Both the position numbers and the translations under genes were made by a program. The notes under the pieces are model-generated. The model was not told the DNA's origin, did not search any database, and saw only the letters and a list, made by a program, of their open reading frames with translations. This document shows positions 54,201 through 60,641 of a stretch of 64,000 nucleotides of DNA, piece after piece (the first letter of the stretch is position 1; each line of letters begins with the position of its first letter). Source of the stretch: Nocardia nova SH22a (GTDB taxonomy: Bacteria; Actinomycetota; Actinomycetes; Mycobacteriales; Mycobacteriaceae); contig NZ_CP006850.1 of assembly GCF_000523235.1 (NCBI RefSeq), positions 1,550,001-1,614,000 of the forward strand, given 5' to 3'.

Positions 54201-55022
54201 CAGGTAGCCCGCGTCGAACCAGTCGGCGGATTCGGGCACGTCGGTCTGGTCGCCGAAGACCTGCGGGGAGGCCACGGGCAGGTCGGCGTACCAGTCGTAG
54301 AACGACAGCATCGATCCGCCGAGCAGCGAGATGAAGCGGGCGCCGATCGCATGCGAGACCATGGACATAGCGGGGATCGGCGAGAATCCGGCGATGCGGT
54401 CGGGGCCGTACTTCTTGATCGTGTGAACGTGTGCGGCGGCGGCGATTTCGGCCGCCTCCCACCATTCCGCCCGCACGAATCCGCCCTTGCCGCGCGCGGA
54501 CTTGTAGATCTTCGCCCGCTCGGCGTCGGAGACGATGTCGGCCCAGGCGAGGACCGGATCCTTCCAGCGCGCCTTGGCATCTCGGTACATCTCGAGCAGA
54601 ACTCCGCGCACATACGGGTACCGCACGCGCGCGGGACTGTATGTGTACCAGGAGAAGCTGGCTCCGCGGGGACAGCCGCGCGGCTCGTACTCCGGTTTGT
54701 CGGCGCCCACCGACGGATAGTCGGTCTGCTGCGACTCCCAGGTGATCACACCGTCGGAGACATAGATCTTCCACGAACACGATCCGGTGCAGTTCACACC
54801 GTGTGTGGAGCGCACCACCTTGTCGTGGGCCCACCGGTCGCGATAGAACTCGTCGGCCTCGCGCCCGCCGACCTTGTGCACCGTGCGCAGATCCTCGGAC
54901 ACCTCACCACGCTGGAAGTACCTGCCCATCTTCAGCAGGGCGTCGGCCGCGGAGATACCGTCCGCCGGCGCTTCGTTCGCCGCTGTCGAGGGGGGCGAAC
55001 TCTTCTGGTGTGAAACGACCAC
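51243..55022 (-). CDS. narG: respiratory nitrate reductase alpha subunit (molybdoenzyme)
   Basis: About 1259 residues; reduces nitrate to nitrite at a Mo-bis-MGD centre. N-terminal [4Fe-4S] FS0 ligands in THGVNCTGSC with His and two Cys, then RGCPRGASFSWY. Mo-ligand Asp in QTDVPESADW, then WGSNVPVTRTPDAHY, all as in E. coli NarG. No Tat signal, so a cytoplasm-facing NarGHI. Start GTG 55022; the longer frame to 55106 would add a hydrophobic, Arg-rich extension that is not typical. Ends in RSQEVEY, whose codons are duplicated downstream. Confidence 0.95.
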   Translation of the reverse strand: MVVSHQKSSPPSTAANEAPADGISAADALLKMGRYFQRGEVSEDLRTVHKVGGREADEFYRDRWAHDKVVRSTHGVNCTGSCSWKIYVSDGVITWESQQTDYPSVGADKPEYEPRGCPRGASFSWYTYSPARVRYPYVRGVLLEMYRDAKARWKDPVLAWADIVSDAERAKIYKSARGKGGFVRAEWWEAAEIAAAAHVHTIKKYGPDRIAGFSPIPAMSMVSHAIGARFISLLGGSMLSFYDWYADLPVASPQVFGDQTDVPESADWFDAGYLIMWGSNVPVTRTPDAHYMTEARYRGQKVVVVSPDYADNTKFADEWLPARPGTDAALAMAMGHVVLREFFVERTTPRFDDYIKRYTDLPFLVTLDERDGGWNGDGEYQGRTWLPGKFLTAADLAAAGHTEFDVDNADHKTVLLDGDGNPVVPNGTLGDRFGDSGAGRWNLDLGSVDPLSTLYGRTDDAAAVQFPRFDADSAIVTRSVPTTTVAGRRVTTVFDLLLAQYGVGRPGLCGDWATGYDDDSAPYTPAWQEQITGVPAAQAIRIAREFADNADRSGGRSMILMGAGTNHWFHSDQIYRAFFTLTLLTGCQGVNGGGWAHYVGQEKCRPVTGWSTLAFGLDWQRPPRQMQGTVFWYLTNDQWRYDPFTSESFSSPLGSGIFAGRTAADNIALASRLGWMPSYPTFDRNPLDLVDDAAAAGKTPQDYVVDGLKSGELNFACEDPDAPENFPRVLTVWRANLLGSSGKGNEYFHRHLLGADSNLQADDSAGVRPAEVRWREQAPTGKLDLLMSMDFRMTSTTLFSDIVFPAATWYEKHDLSSTDMHPFVHAFSPAISPPWEAKTDFEAFHRIARGFSWLAEKHLGVRKDLVAMPLQHDSADALAQARGRVLDWKAGECEPIPGRTMPKLVVVERDYPKLAEKMAALGPLIETLGVTTKGVTTIPDAEVDYLRGVNGTVVSGVAQGRPSLAKDTHAAEAVLALSGTTNGRLAVEGFHALEQRTGTELADLAAEHEGKRITFADTQARPVPVITSPEWSGSETGGRRYSPFTINTERLKPWHTLTGRQHFYLDHDWMIELGEQLPIFRPPLDMSALFREPEIGRVGRRGVTVRYLTPHSKWSIHSAYQDNLHMLTLSRGGQAIWMSDRDAAKIGVADNDWIEAVNRNGVVVARAIVSHRMPEGTVFMYHAQDRAVDVPRIEGTPELRAGRGKRGGIHNALTRIMIKPTHLIGGYAQQSFALNYHGPTGNQRDEVTTIRKRSQEVEY

Positions 55023-55131
55023 AACGCCCCCAACGAGACACAGGAAACCGGGCTGACGAAACCGAGAGTAGGGACGCTCGCGGGCCCGGCAAAACCTTCG
55101 ACTCACACCGCGCCCACGACATTCGTGAACT

Positions 55132-55158
55132 GTGAGATGCGGGAAACCTGGTGGTCAC
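55132..55158. promoter_or_regulatory. GlnR-like half box upstream of narG
   Basis: GTGAG (55132), GAAAC (55143) and GTCAC (55154) are spaced exactly 11 bp apart, matching three of the four elements of a GlnR box, about 110 bp upstream of the narG start. The fourth element is absent and the box reads opposite to narG. The rest of 55023-55426 (about 400 bp) shows no gene. Confidence 0.4.
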
Positions 55159-55426
55159 TGGGCACGTGCGGACCCGTACCACGTATTCGGTGCCGACCTG
55201 CGCGGATGGTGTTTTCCGAATCCTTGCCGACCGATCCGGGAGCGGTAGCGCGCCGCCTCGGTGATGCTTTGGAAACGGCCGCTTCTCGGGCGTTTTACAT
55301 TTGTTAACACAGTTGGGGCCGGGTGAATTGCGGTGCAAAGGATAGCGATCCGGCGGCAGACGTGACGTGGACTACCGATTCGCCGTCATTGTTGCCGCGT
55401 TGTCGCCAACTCCGGTACCGACCCGG

Positions 55427-55906
55427 TTATCGGCCTGCGCGCTGTGCGCCGTCGGGCCAGACCACGTCGACCGGTACACCTCTCGCACGCGCGAACTCCA
55501 CCACCGAACCAGTTCCGCTGCGTTCGCCAGGCTGACCGTCCCACACCGCCACGAGACGATCGCATGTCCCCACCACGGCCTCATTGGCGGCCTCGTAAGC
55601 TTCGGGTCCGGTATCGGTGAACGGCATTACGTTCACCACTACGGCGCGCTGGGACAGGTCATCGAATACCGGCGCATGGTCGGGTTTGACCTTCTTCTCG
55701 CGATAATTTCGTGACGGTACAACCACCTCGAGCCGGCCGCCCGAGTCCAGGACCGCCTGGGCGAATACAGAATCCGCGCCCCGCGCAATACAACTGATGC
55801 CCGTCACATCATCGTGGACAGCCAGTAGTCGCGTGATCTCGTCGTACACCAGACGCCGCGTGTCGTCGCTGATGTCCATATGTCCGGTGACACCGATTCG
55901 AACCAT
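55427..55906 (-). CDS. SLOG-superfamily (Rossmannoid nucleotide-binding) protein
   Basis: 159 residues. RIGVTGHMDISDDTRRLVYDE at the start, ISCIARGADSVFAQAVLDSGG near 38-58, then VVPSRNYREKKVK, CDRLVAVWDGQPG near 114-126 and SGTGSVVEFARARG near 129-142: the alternating beta-alpha layout and Gly-rich loops of SLOG/DprA-LOG-like domains, which bind nucleotides or nucleotide-derived ligands. It follows the XRE-TPR regulator by 9 bp and is surely co-transcribed. It lacks the PGGxGT signature of LOG cytokinin hydrolases. Role unknown; ligand sensing for the regulator is inferred. Confidence 0.8.
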   Translation of the reverse strand: MVRIGVTGHMDISDDTRRLVYDEITRLLAVHDDVTGISCIARGADSVFAQAVLDSGGRLEVVVPSRNYREKKVKPDHAPVFDDLSQRAVVVNVMPFTDTGPEAYEAANEAVVGTCDRLVAVWDGQPGERSGTGSVVEFARARGVPVDVVWPDGAQRAGR

Positions 55907-55915
55907 GCAAGAGTT

Positions 55916-57349
55916 CTACACGGTGTCGATGATCAGTGGACGTACCCGATCCCTCAGCTCGGCGACGGACCGTACACCGGCGAGGTGATCGGTGCGGCTG
56001 TACACGTTCAGCAACTTCTTCCGGACGCGATCCGATGTGGTCTGCTCGACCGTGTTCAATGCCTCATGCCCGAGTCGCGCCGCTTCGTCCAACTCGCCTT
56101 CGAGCAGCCGCGCCTCCACAATCCCCAGCCTGTCCAGAGCCGAGCTCCGCAACCGTCCTGGGACCCTCAACTCGATTGCGCGCTCGATTTCCCTTGCCGC
56201 CTCCGCAGCGAATCCTGAGTCGTTGCGAGCGATCTCGAGCAGTCTTCCGCCCAACGTCCCAGAAAGCTCGGCTGCATCGAAGTATCGGATCCAGTACGGA
56301 TCGCAGTCGGGGTCGGCGGCGGCGAACGCCCGATGCGCCTTGTCACAGGTCCGGCGGAACGCCGACGGTCGATCGAGCTTCCCGTAAGCCCACGCCTCAC
56401 GGGTGTAGAGCATCGCGCGCACTGTCGGCGTCACCGCATCACCGAATTGGTCCTGCGCCAGCCGGATCACCTCCAGCGCGTCGACCGCTCGCTGATGTTC
56501 CAAGTCCCGGCGACCGGAGACTGTCCCGTAATGGTTCAGAGACAGCAGCTGCCTGGCCATACCTGCCATGGCGTTCGCGCACAAAGCCGGATCGCCCGCA
56601 GCCTTCGCCGACCCCACCGCCAGCATGTAGTACTCCTGGGCCGCCGTCTGCAACCCTGAATCCCAGGACATCGTTGCTGCCGCTTCGGCAAGCAATGCCA
56701 GTACGCGCCGTAGTCGGCGCTGGATCTGCGGTGGATGGCTGTCCTGCAGTAGTTCATTTACCTCGCTCAATTGGCCGACCACGGCTCTGCGACGCAATCC
56801 ACCACCGAATTGGTCGTCCCACTCGCGAAACATCCGTGCCGCGTTTTCCAACTGCTCGACCTCTTGTATGCCGATGCTGCCGTGGGTAATGGCAGCTACC
56901 GGCTCTTGACTGACGCGCTGCAGCCACTGTTCCAGCGGTTCGAGCAGCTTCGCACCGACCACCACGCCGATCAGCGCTTGGGTTGCCTGGCGTCGGTCCA
57001 GCATCAAATCTCTCCTGGTCAGTTCCGCCGTCACGGTGGCGCAATCGTTACTCCACGATTTCGAATCCCACTCGGCGATATCCATGCCCTTTCCGGCAAC
57101 GTCAGGTTCTGGGGTCGCGACCTGTTGGCGTCTCGTGTGAAAGTGCCCGCGTTGTTCCGGGGTAGCTGCGTCCAGCAGTGTCGCCATCAGCCCCGCGTAG
57201 AACTCATCGAGTTGGATCGTTGTCCCTCGGCTGGCCCACTTTTTCACTGTCTGCACATGAATGCCGAGCCGGTCGGCGAATCGCTGCTGCGGGAGTCCCA
57301 GGGCTTTTCGCAACGCGGTTGCGTCGGCACCTGTCCACGTGACATGCAT
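55916..57349 (-). CDS. XRE-family regulator with TPR-like C-terminal region
   Basis: 477 residues. N-terminal HTH (about 8-36, ALRKALGLPQQRFADRLGIHVQTVKKW) and a helical-repeat C-terminus from about 160 to the end (ALCANAMAGMARQLLSL, RAMLYTREAWAYGKLDR, RLGIVEARLLEGELDEAARLG), the layout of actinobacterial signal-responsive XRE-TPR regulators. ATG 57349; a frame to 57412 would cover the operator repeats. Divergent from the operon starting at 57590, which it probably controls through the GCGTATACC repeats. Confidence 0.88.
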   Translation of the reverse strand: MHVTWTGADATALRKALGLPQQRFADRLGIHVQTVKKWASRGTTIQLDEFYAGLMATLLDAATPEQRGHFHTRRQQVATPEPDVAGKGMDIAEWDSKSWSNDCATVTAELTRRDLMLDRRQATQALIGVVVGAKLLEPLEQWLQRVSQEPVAAITHGSIGIQEVEQLENAARMFREWDDQFGGGLRRRAVVGQLSEVNELLQDSHPPQIQRRLRRVLALLAEAAATMSWDSGLQTAAQEYYMLAVGSAKAAGDPALCANAMAGMARQLLSLNHYGTVSGRRDLEHQRAVDALEVIRLAQDQFGDAVTPTVRAMLYTREAWAYGKLDRPSAFRRTCDKAHRAFAAADPDCDPYWIRYFDAAELSGTLGGRLLEIARNDSGFAAEAAREIERAIELRVPGRLRSSALDRLGIVEARLLEGELDEAARLGHEALNTVEQTTSDRVRKKLLNVYSRTDHLAGVRSVAELRDRVRPLIIDTV

Positions 57350-57377
57350 ACCCAATCCTGGCCCCTCAGTGCTAGGT

Positions 57378-57407
57378 GCGTATACCAGCGTGAACCCAGC
57401 GTATACC
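57378..57407. promoter_or_regulatory. Direct-repeat operator of the XRE regulator
   Basis: GCGTATACC at 57378-57386 and again at 57399-57407, 21 bp (two helical turns) apart, each centred on the palindrome GTATAC. They lie 29 bp upstream of the XRE start and face the divergent operon. The gap 57350-57589 has no gene; its right half holds the leader stem-loop. Confidence 0.6.
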
Positions 57408-57465
57408 GCCATGTACCGCGTGCACCTTCTGTCGGCGGAATCCGGAAGCCACGCTGGAAATCAGC

Positions 57466-57552
57466 CCCGATGCCGGGAGCCCCAGCCCCGCAAGGGGATT
57501 GCGGCGCCAATCGAGTTCGTAGCCCAAAACGGTCGGCGTACCCGGCATCGGG
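57466..57552 (+). ncRNA. Structured mRNA leader with GCAA-tetraloop hairpin
   Basis: CCCGATGCCGGG (57466-57477) pairs perfectly with CCCGGCATCGGG (57541-57552), closing a 63-nt internal region. Inside, CCCC (57486-57489) and GGGG (57494-57497) enclose GCAA, a GNRA tetraloop. The structure ends 37 nt before the ATG at 57590, leaving GAAGG free as ribosome-binding site. No T run follows, so if it regulates it would act on RNA stability, translation or by ligand binding. Class unknown. Confidence 0.5.
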
Positions 57553-57589
57553 ACACTCAACCCGACCGACACACCAATTGAAGGTTCAG

Positions 57590-57890
57590 ATGCTGACGAC
57601 ATCGCTCCTGATCGGCGGTCTGGCCGCCGTGCTGACAGGTCTTCCCGCTGCTGCCTACCTCATGCCGGCCCGGCCACGTCCCACCAAATCCGCCCGCCAC
57701 GCCCTATGGGCACCGGACTGTTCACACCACGTACCGCTGATGCCGTTCACCGAGGCCCAAGCGCACCGGGAGATGCAACTCCACCGGGGGTGCCGCCGCG
57801 GTGATTGCGCGCAAGGACGCCGCCTGGATGGCCCTGGTCGACGCTGGTCGCATCCGCCCGTGTGTGCCCCTCATCGGAGGCATTCGGTGA
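57590..57890 (+). pseudogene. small Cys-containing membrane protein, apparently frameshifted
   Basis: From ATG 57590: an N-terminal hydrophobic helix (MLTTSLLIGGLAAVLTGLPA, about 1-25), then HALWAPDCSHHVPLMPFTEA and MQLHRGCRRGDCA. At about 57809-57813 the frame should change: the +1 frame continues with RKDAAWMALVDAGRIRPC and stops at 57888-57890, giving the CARK-AAW-LVDAG-I-P tail I associate with small actinobacterial proteins of this kind. A 2-nt loss in a GC run explains it. As the sequence stands, frame 0 reads on into the next gene. A sequencing error or real mutation cannot be told apart here. Confidence 0.5.
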
Positions 57891-58072
57891 TCCGCAGTAC
57901 GGCGCACCAGCGCGAGCAGTGGGACATCATCCACCGATTCTGCGATGACTGCCTCGCACCGATCGCCAGCCTGGAGGAGGCGCGGCGGGCCCTGACCGTT
58001 CACGCCGGTCACGGGCTGGGATGTCTGCAATATCTGGCCGCGCTGTCCCGGGTATCGGAGGTGATGGCGTGA
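57887..58072 (+). CDS. 61-residue protein with CxxC
   Basis: GTG 57887 overlaps the shifted-frame TGA of the preceding gene by 4 bp and is itself overlapped by the next gene. The product VIRSTAHQREQWDIIHRFCDDC... has a CDDC pair near 19-22, a third Cys near 48 (LGCLQYL) and a His near 41, a possible small metal-binding or redox protein. Unknown family. In the sequence as given it could also be the C-terminal part of a 160-residue fusion starting at 57590. Confidence 0.6.
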   Translation: MIRSTAHQREQWDIIHRFCDDCLAPIASLEEARRALTVHAGHGLGCLQYLAALSRVSEVMA

Positions 58073-58284
58073 CCGTCACCGACGACAGCTGGTGTGACTG
58101 GTGCGCCCTCGAGATCCGGGGAGTACCACTGCGCGTGGATGGTCGTGTCTTCTGCAACGGAACCTGTCTCAGCACATATCGCGCGGGTTTCGAGTCTCCC
58201 TCGGTGATCGAGTTGCCCTGCCGCCCCAACCCCGAGGCCATAGAAGAGTCGGCACGGTTGGAATCCGAAGGGCCACAGCGATGA
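58069..58284 (+). CDS. 71-residue zinc-ribbon protein
   Basis: VTVTDDSWCDWCALEIRGVPLR... with CDWC near 9-12 and CNGTC near 29-33, a treble-clef/zinc-ribbon pattern (C-x2-C, C-x3-C), followed by an acidic tail. GTG overlaps the previous stop by 4 bp. No family name recognised; zinc binding is inferred from the Cys spacing. Confidence 0.72.
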   Translation: MTVTDDSWCDWCALEIRGVPLRVDGRVFCNGTCLSTYRAGFESPSVIELPCRPNPEAIEESARLESEGPQR

Positions 58285-58430
58285 CCGATGAACTTCCACG
58301 CCGCAGGCCCGGTGAGTTCGGGTTCGTTCGCCACCCCACCACGCTGCCGTGTGCGGCACTGCTGATCCGTGTCGCGCAAGGGCTCGACGAGTGGAGCGAC
58401 CGCGATCGCCATGAACCCGGGCTGGAGTAG
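58281..58430 (+). CDS. 49-residue protein
   Basis: MTDELPRRRPGEFGFVRHP... to HEPGLE; ATG overlaps the zinc-ribbon stop by 4 bp. One Cys in a hydrophobic stretch (TLPCAALLIRVAQGLDEW) that could form an amphipathic helix. No known family; retained as coding because of the chain of 4-bp overlaps. A role as a peptide substrate or accessory subunit for the enzymes downstream is possible but unproven. Confidence 0.55.
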   Translation: MTDELPRRRPGEFGFVRHPTTLPCAALLIRVAQGLDEWSDRDRHEPGLE

Positions 58431-58482
58431 TCGTAGCTCACCGCGAGACATTCTGCGCACGTTCTCAGTTCTGGGAGAGTCG

Positions 58483-59853
58483 ATGACAACAGTGAATAGC
58501 TTTGCCCATCAACAGAAGTCGGATGCTGTCTACCTCGACATCGCCGCGAACGACCACGGCGACGAGAAAGGCGCACTCGTCCACCGCGCCCTCACACGTC
58601 TGCAGACGGCCAACCCTCATGTGGTCGAGATCGGTCCCGGCGGTGGCGCGGCTGTGCAATACCTCGCCTCGAAACTCACCTCCGGCGATCGGGTGCGGAT
58701 GACGTTGATCGAGGCTCCTGGCGTGATGTCGCATTCGCTGACGCAGGCCATGGATGCGTTCACGGCCGTGGGGACCTGCAACCTCATGCACGGCTGGGCG
58801 AAGGACCTTTCCACGCTGATTGCCGAGCCCGTTGACGTGATCAGCGCCTCGGCGCTCATGCACGAGGTGTACTCCTACGGCGGAGCATACGCGGGGCTGC
58901 ACACGATGATGCGGGTGCTGCCGACCGTGATCCGTCACTACGGATTCTTCGTCTACCGCGACGTCTACGCCGTCGACGCGCCGACCCTGCACGAACGCGT
59001 CGTGCACTGTTACAGTTCGCAATCCTGGCTGCAGTTCCTGCGAATGTTCGTGCCCCACTATCTCGTCGAGGGAGCGCATCCCTATCATCACCACGACGAC
59101 GAGGTCGTCGCACGCCAGAATTCGCGGATAGTGCCGGTCGCCGAACTCGACACTCACGTCTGCGCCGTCATCGAGGCACCGGTCGGGCTGTTCCGAGAAG
59201 TGCAGCGTCACTACATCACCCTGCGCGATCACGTCTGGAGGTCCGGGATCCTCGGATTCGAGCCGATATTGGATGGCGAGTTGTCGGTGGACTGGGTCGA
59301 TTTCCGCTCCGGTCACAAGCGCGTTCACTACACCCTCACGGACTCGGTGATGGCCTCACGGCACCCGACTGCGCTGCTCGCGGTCAGTGAACGATACGGC
59401 GACCATTACGTGATCGACGGCGACATCTTCGACGCCGTCACCGACGCCGCTCTCATGGCCTTCCTGGCCGGTGCCGAACTCGCCGACTCGCGATGCGAAC
59501 CGACATGGCATGGATGGCTGGCCCGCGAGGGCCGCGAGACCTACGCATACCTGACCGCGGACGATCTGCTTACCGCGTTCGCCATGAACTCACTGGAAGG
59601 GCGGCCGGATCAAGACGCGGTGTTGATGCCGGTCTGCGCCGAGGACGTATGCATGCGAGATCGTCGCTACTACAATCGTTTTCTTGCCAAGCGGCTCGCG
59701 AACCCGCTGGTCGACGCGAAACAGCTGATCCTGTTCCAGAACATCCCAGCCCATGACGCCCACACTGTGCAACGAGCGCTGGCCACACTGCAACAGCTGT
59801 GCTCCAAACGCAACGTCGCCCGCCTGCACACTGCTATCCATTGGAGAGGATGA
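58483..59853 (+). CDS. SAM-dependent methyltransferase with unknown C-terminal domain
   Basis: 456 residues. SAM motif I VVEIGPGGGAAVQYL near 47-61, motif II region RMTLIEAPG near 73-81, and DVISASALMHEVYSYGG near 115-131 in the position of motifs IV-V. The C-terminal part (about 285-456) ends with CAEDVCMRDRRYYNRFLAKRL, a separate helical domain I do not recognise. ATG 58483 behind GGGAG, 52 bp after the 49-residue gene; the CYTH gene overlaps its stop. Methyl acceptor unknown. Confidence 0.82.
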   Translation: MTTVNSFAHQQKSDAVYLDIAANDHGDEKGALVHRALTRLQTANPHVVEIGPGGGAAVQYLASKLTSGDRVRMTLIEAPGVMSHSLTQAMDAFTAVGTCNLMHGWAKDLSTLIAEPVDVISASALMHEVYSYGGAYAGLHTMMRVLPTVIRHYGFFVYRDVYAVDAPTLHERVVHCYSSQSWLQFLRMFVPHYLVEGAHPYHHHDDEVVARQNSRIVPVAELDTHVCAVIEAPVGLFREVQRHYITLRDHVWRSGILGFEPILDGELSVDWVDFRSGHKRVHYTLTDSVMASRHPTALLAVSERYGDHYVIDGDIFDAVTDAALMAFLAGAELADSRCEPTWHGWLAREGRETYAYLTADDLLTAFAMNSLEGRPDQDAVLMPVCAEDVCMRDRRYYNRFLAKRLANPLVDAKQLILFQNIPAHDAHTVQRALATLQQLCSKRNVARLHTAIHWRG

Positions 59854-60425
59854 ACCGAATGCACCTGATCGAGGTCGAGCGCAAACGCGCCGTCGCTGAC
59901 GCTGCGTCCCTGTGCGATCGACTCGTTGGCCTGGGTTACCGCGAGGACGGTCAGGTTACCGAGGTCGATGTCTACTACAGCCGACCCGACGTGGACTACA
60001 TGCAGACCGTCGAATGCCTTCGGATACGTCAAAGGGGCGACTTTTGCGAGATCACCTACAAACCGCCGTCGAATCCCGGCACCCACGGCGCGAGCCACAT
60101 TATCGCCAAACGCGAAATCAACGTTTCCCTTGCAGGAATCGAGGACGCCGATGCCGCACGCGTACTGCTCGAGGCTGTTGGGATGCGCGAACTCGCGGTC
60201 GTGGAGAAGAATCGGCGTGTTTTCCGCCATCCCGATCGTCATGACACGGTGGTCGCTCTCGACAGCGTCATCGGCGCAGGCGAATTCGTCGAATCCGAGG
60301 TGTGCGCTACCGATCCACAGGAGGCGGCCACCCGCCTCGAGCAGATCGAGCGCGAACTGGGGATCGATGCACTTCGGGTCGTCACGGTGCCGTATCGCGA
60401 CTTGGTCATGATGGCTGCGCGGTGA
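59850..60425 (+). CDS. CYTH-domain enzyme (class IV adenylate cyclase/triphosphate tunnel family)
   Basis: 191 residues covering one CYTH domain with the active-site residues in place: EVERK (ExExK) near 6-10, LRIRQRG near 57-63, ITYKPP near 69-74, VVALDSVIGAGEF and VESEV. These bind triphosphate and two metal ions. Family members are adenylate cyclases, thiamine triphosphatases or inorganic triphosphatases; which applies cannot be told from sequence. ATG 59850 (or 59859) overlaps the methyltransferase stop by 4 bp. Last gene of the operon. Confidence 0.88.
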   Translation: MNRMHLIEVERKRAVADAASLCDRLVGLGYREDGQVTEVDVYYSRPDVDYMQTVECLRIRQRGDFCEITYKPPSNPGTHGASHIIAKREINVSLAGIEDADAARVLLEAVGMRELAVVEKNRRVFRHPDRHDTVVALDSVIGAGEFVESEVCATDPQEAATRLEQIERELGIDALRVVTVPYRDLVMMAAR

Positions 60426-60465
60426 CGATCGACTCGTATCATCTTGCCCACCCTGTCACCCTGCG

Positions 60466-60545
60466 ACCAGACCGGTCTGGCCGTTGACCGTGGTTCGAGC
60501 AGGATGACAGCGGTGGTGCGGGCCGCGATCTTCATCCAAGTGACG
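60466..60545 (-). pseudogene. Degraded fragment of an ECF41 sigma factor (SnoaL part)
   Basis: On the minus strand WMKIAARTTAVILLE and, after a frame change, TVNGQTGLVAG match WMRIAARTTTATLLE and TVNGQPGLIAE of the intact sigma factor at 61285-62187. DNA similarity is high over about 80 bp and fades on both sides. No start, sigma regions or full SnoaL domain remain. A relic of a second copy beside the intact one. Confidence 0.7.
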
Positions 60546-60641
60546 TGGATTGCCGCTTCGCGCACAGTGTTTGCCTGATGGCCGCCAGGTGGTCATTCGT
60601 GGCGGCTGCCGGGACACATTGCGGAAACTAGGGTGGGGGAC

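Noticed and set aside
52407..55013. 868-codon plus-strand frame opposite narG
   Set aside because: Shadow frame rich in Gly/Arg/Val without any domain; NarG on the minus strand is certain.
55023..55426. Molybdenum-cofactor riboswitch before narG
   Set aside because: I looked for the expected conserved helices and found no extended pairing; only the GlnR-like elements stand out.
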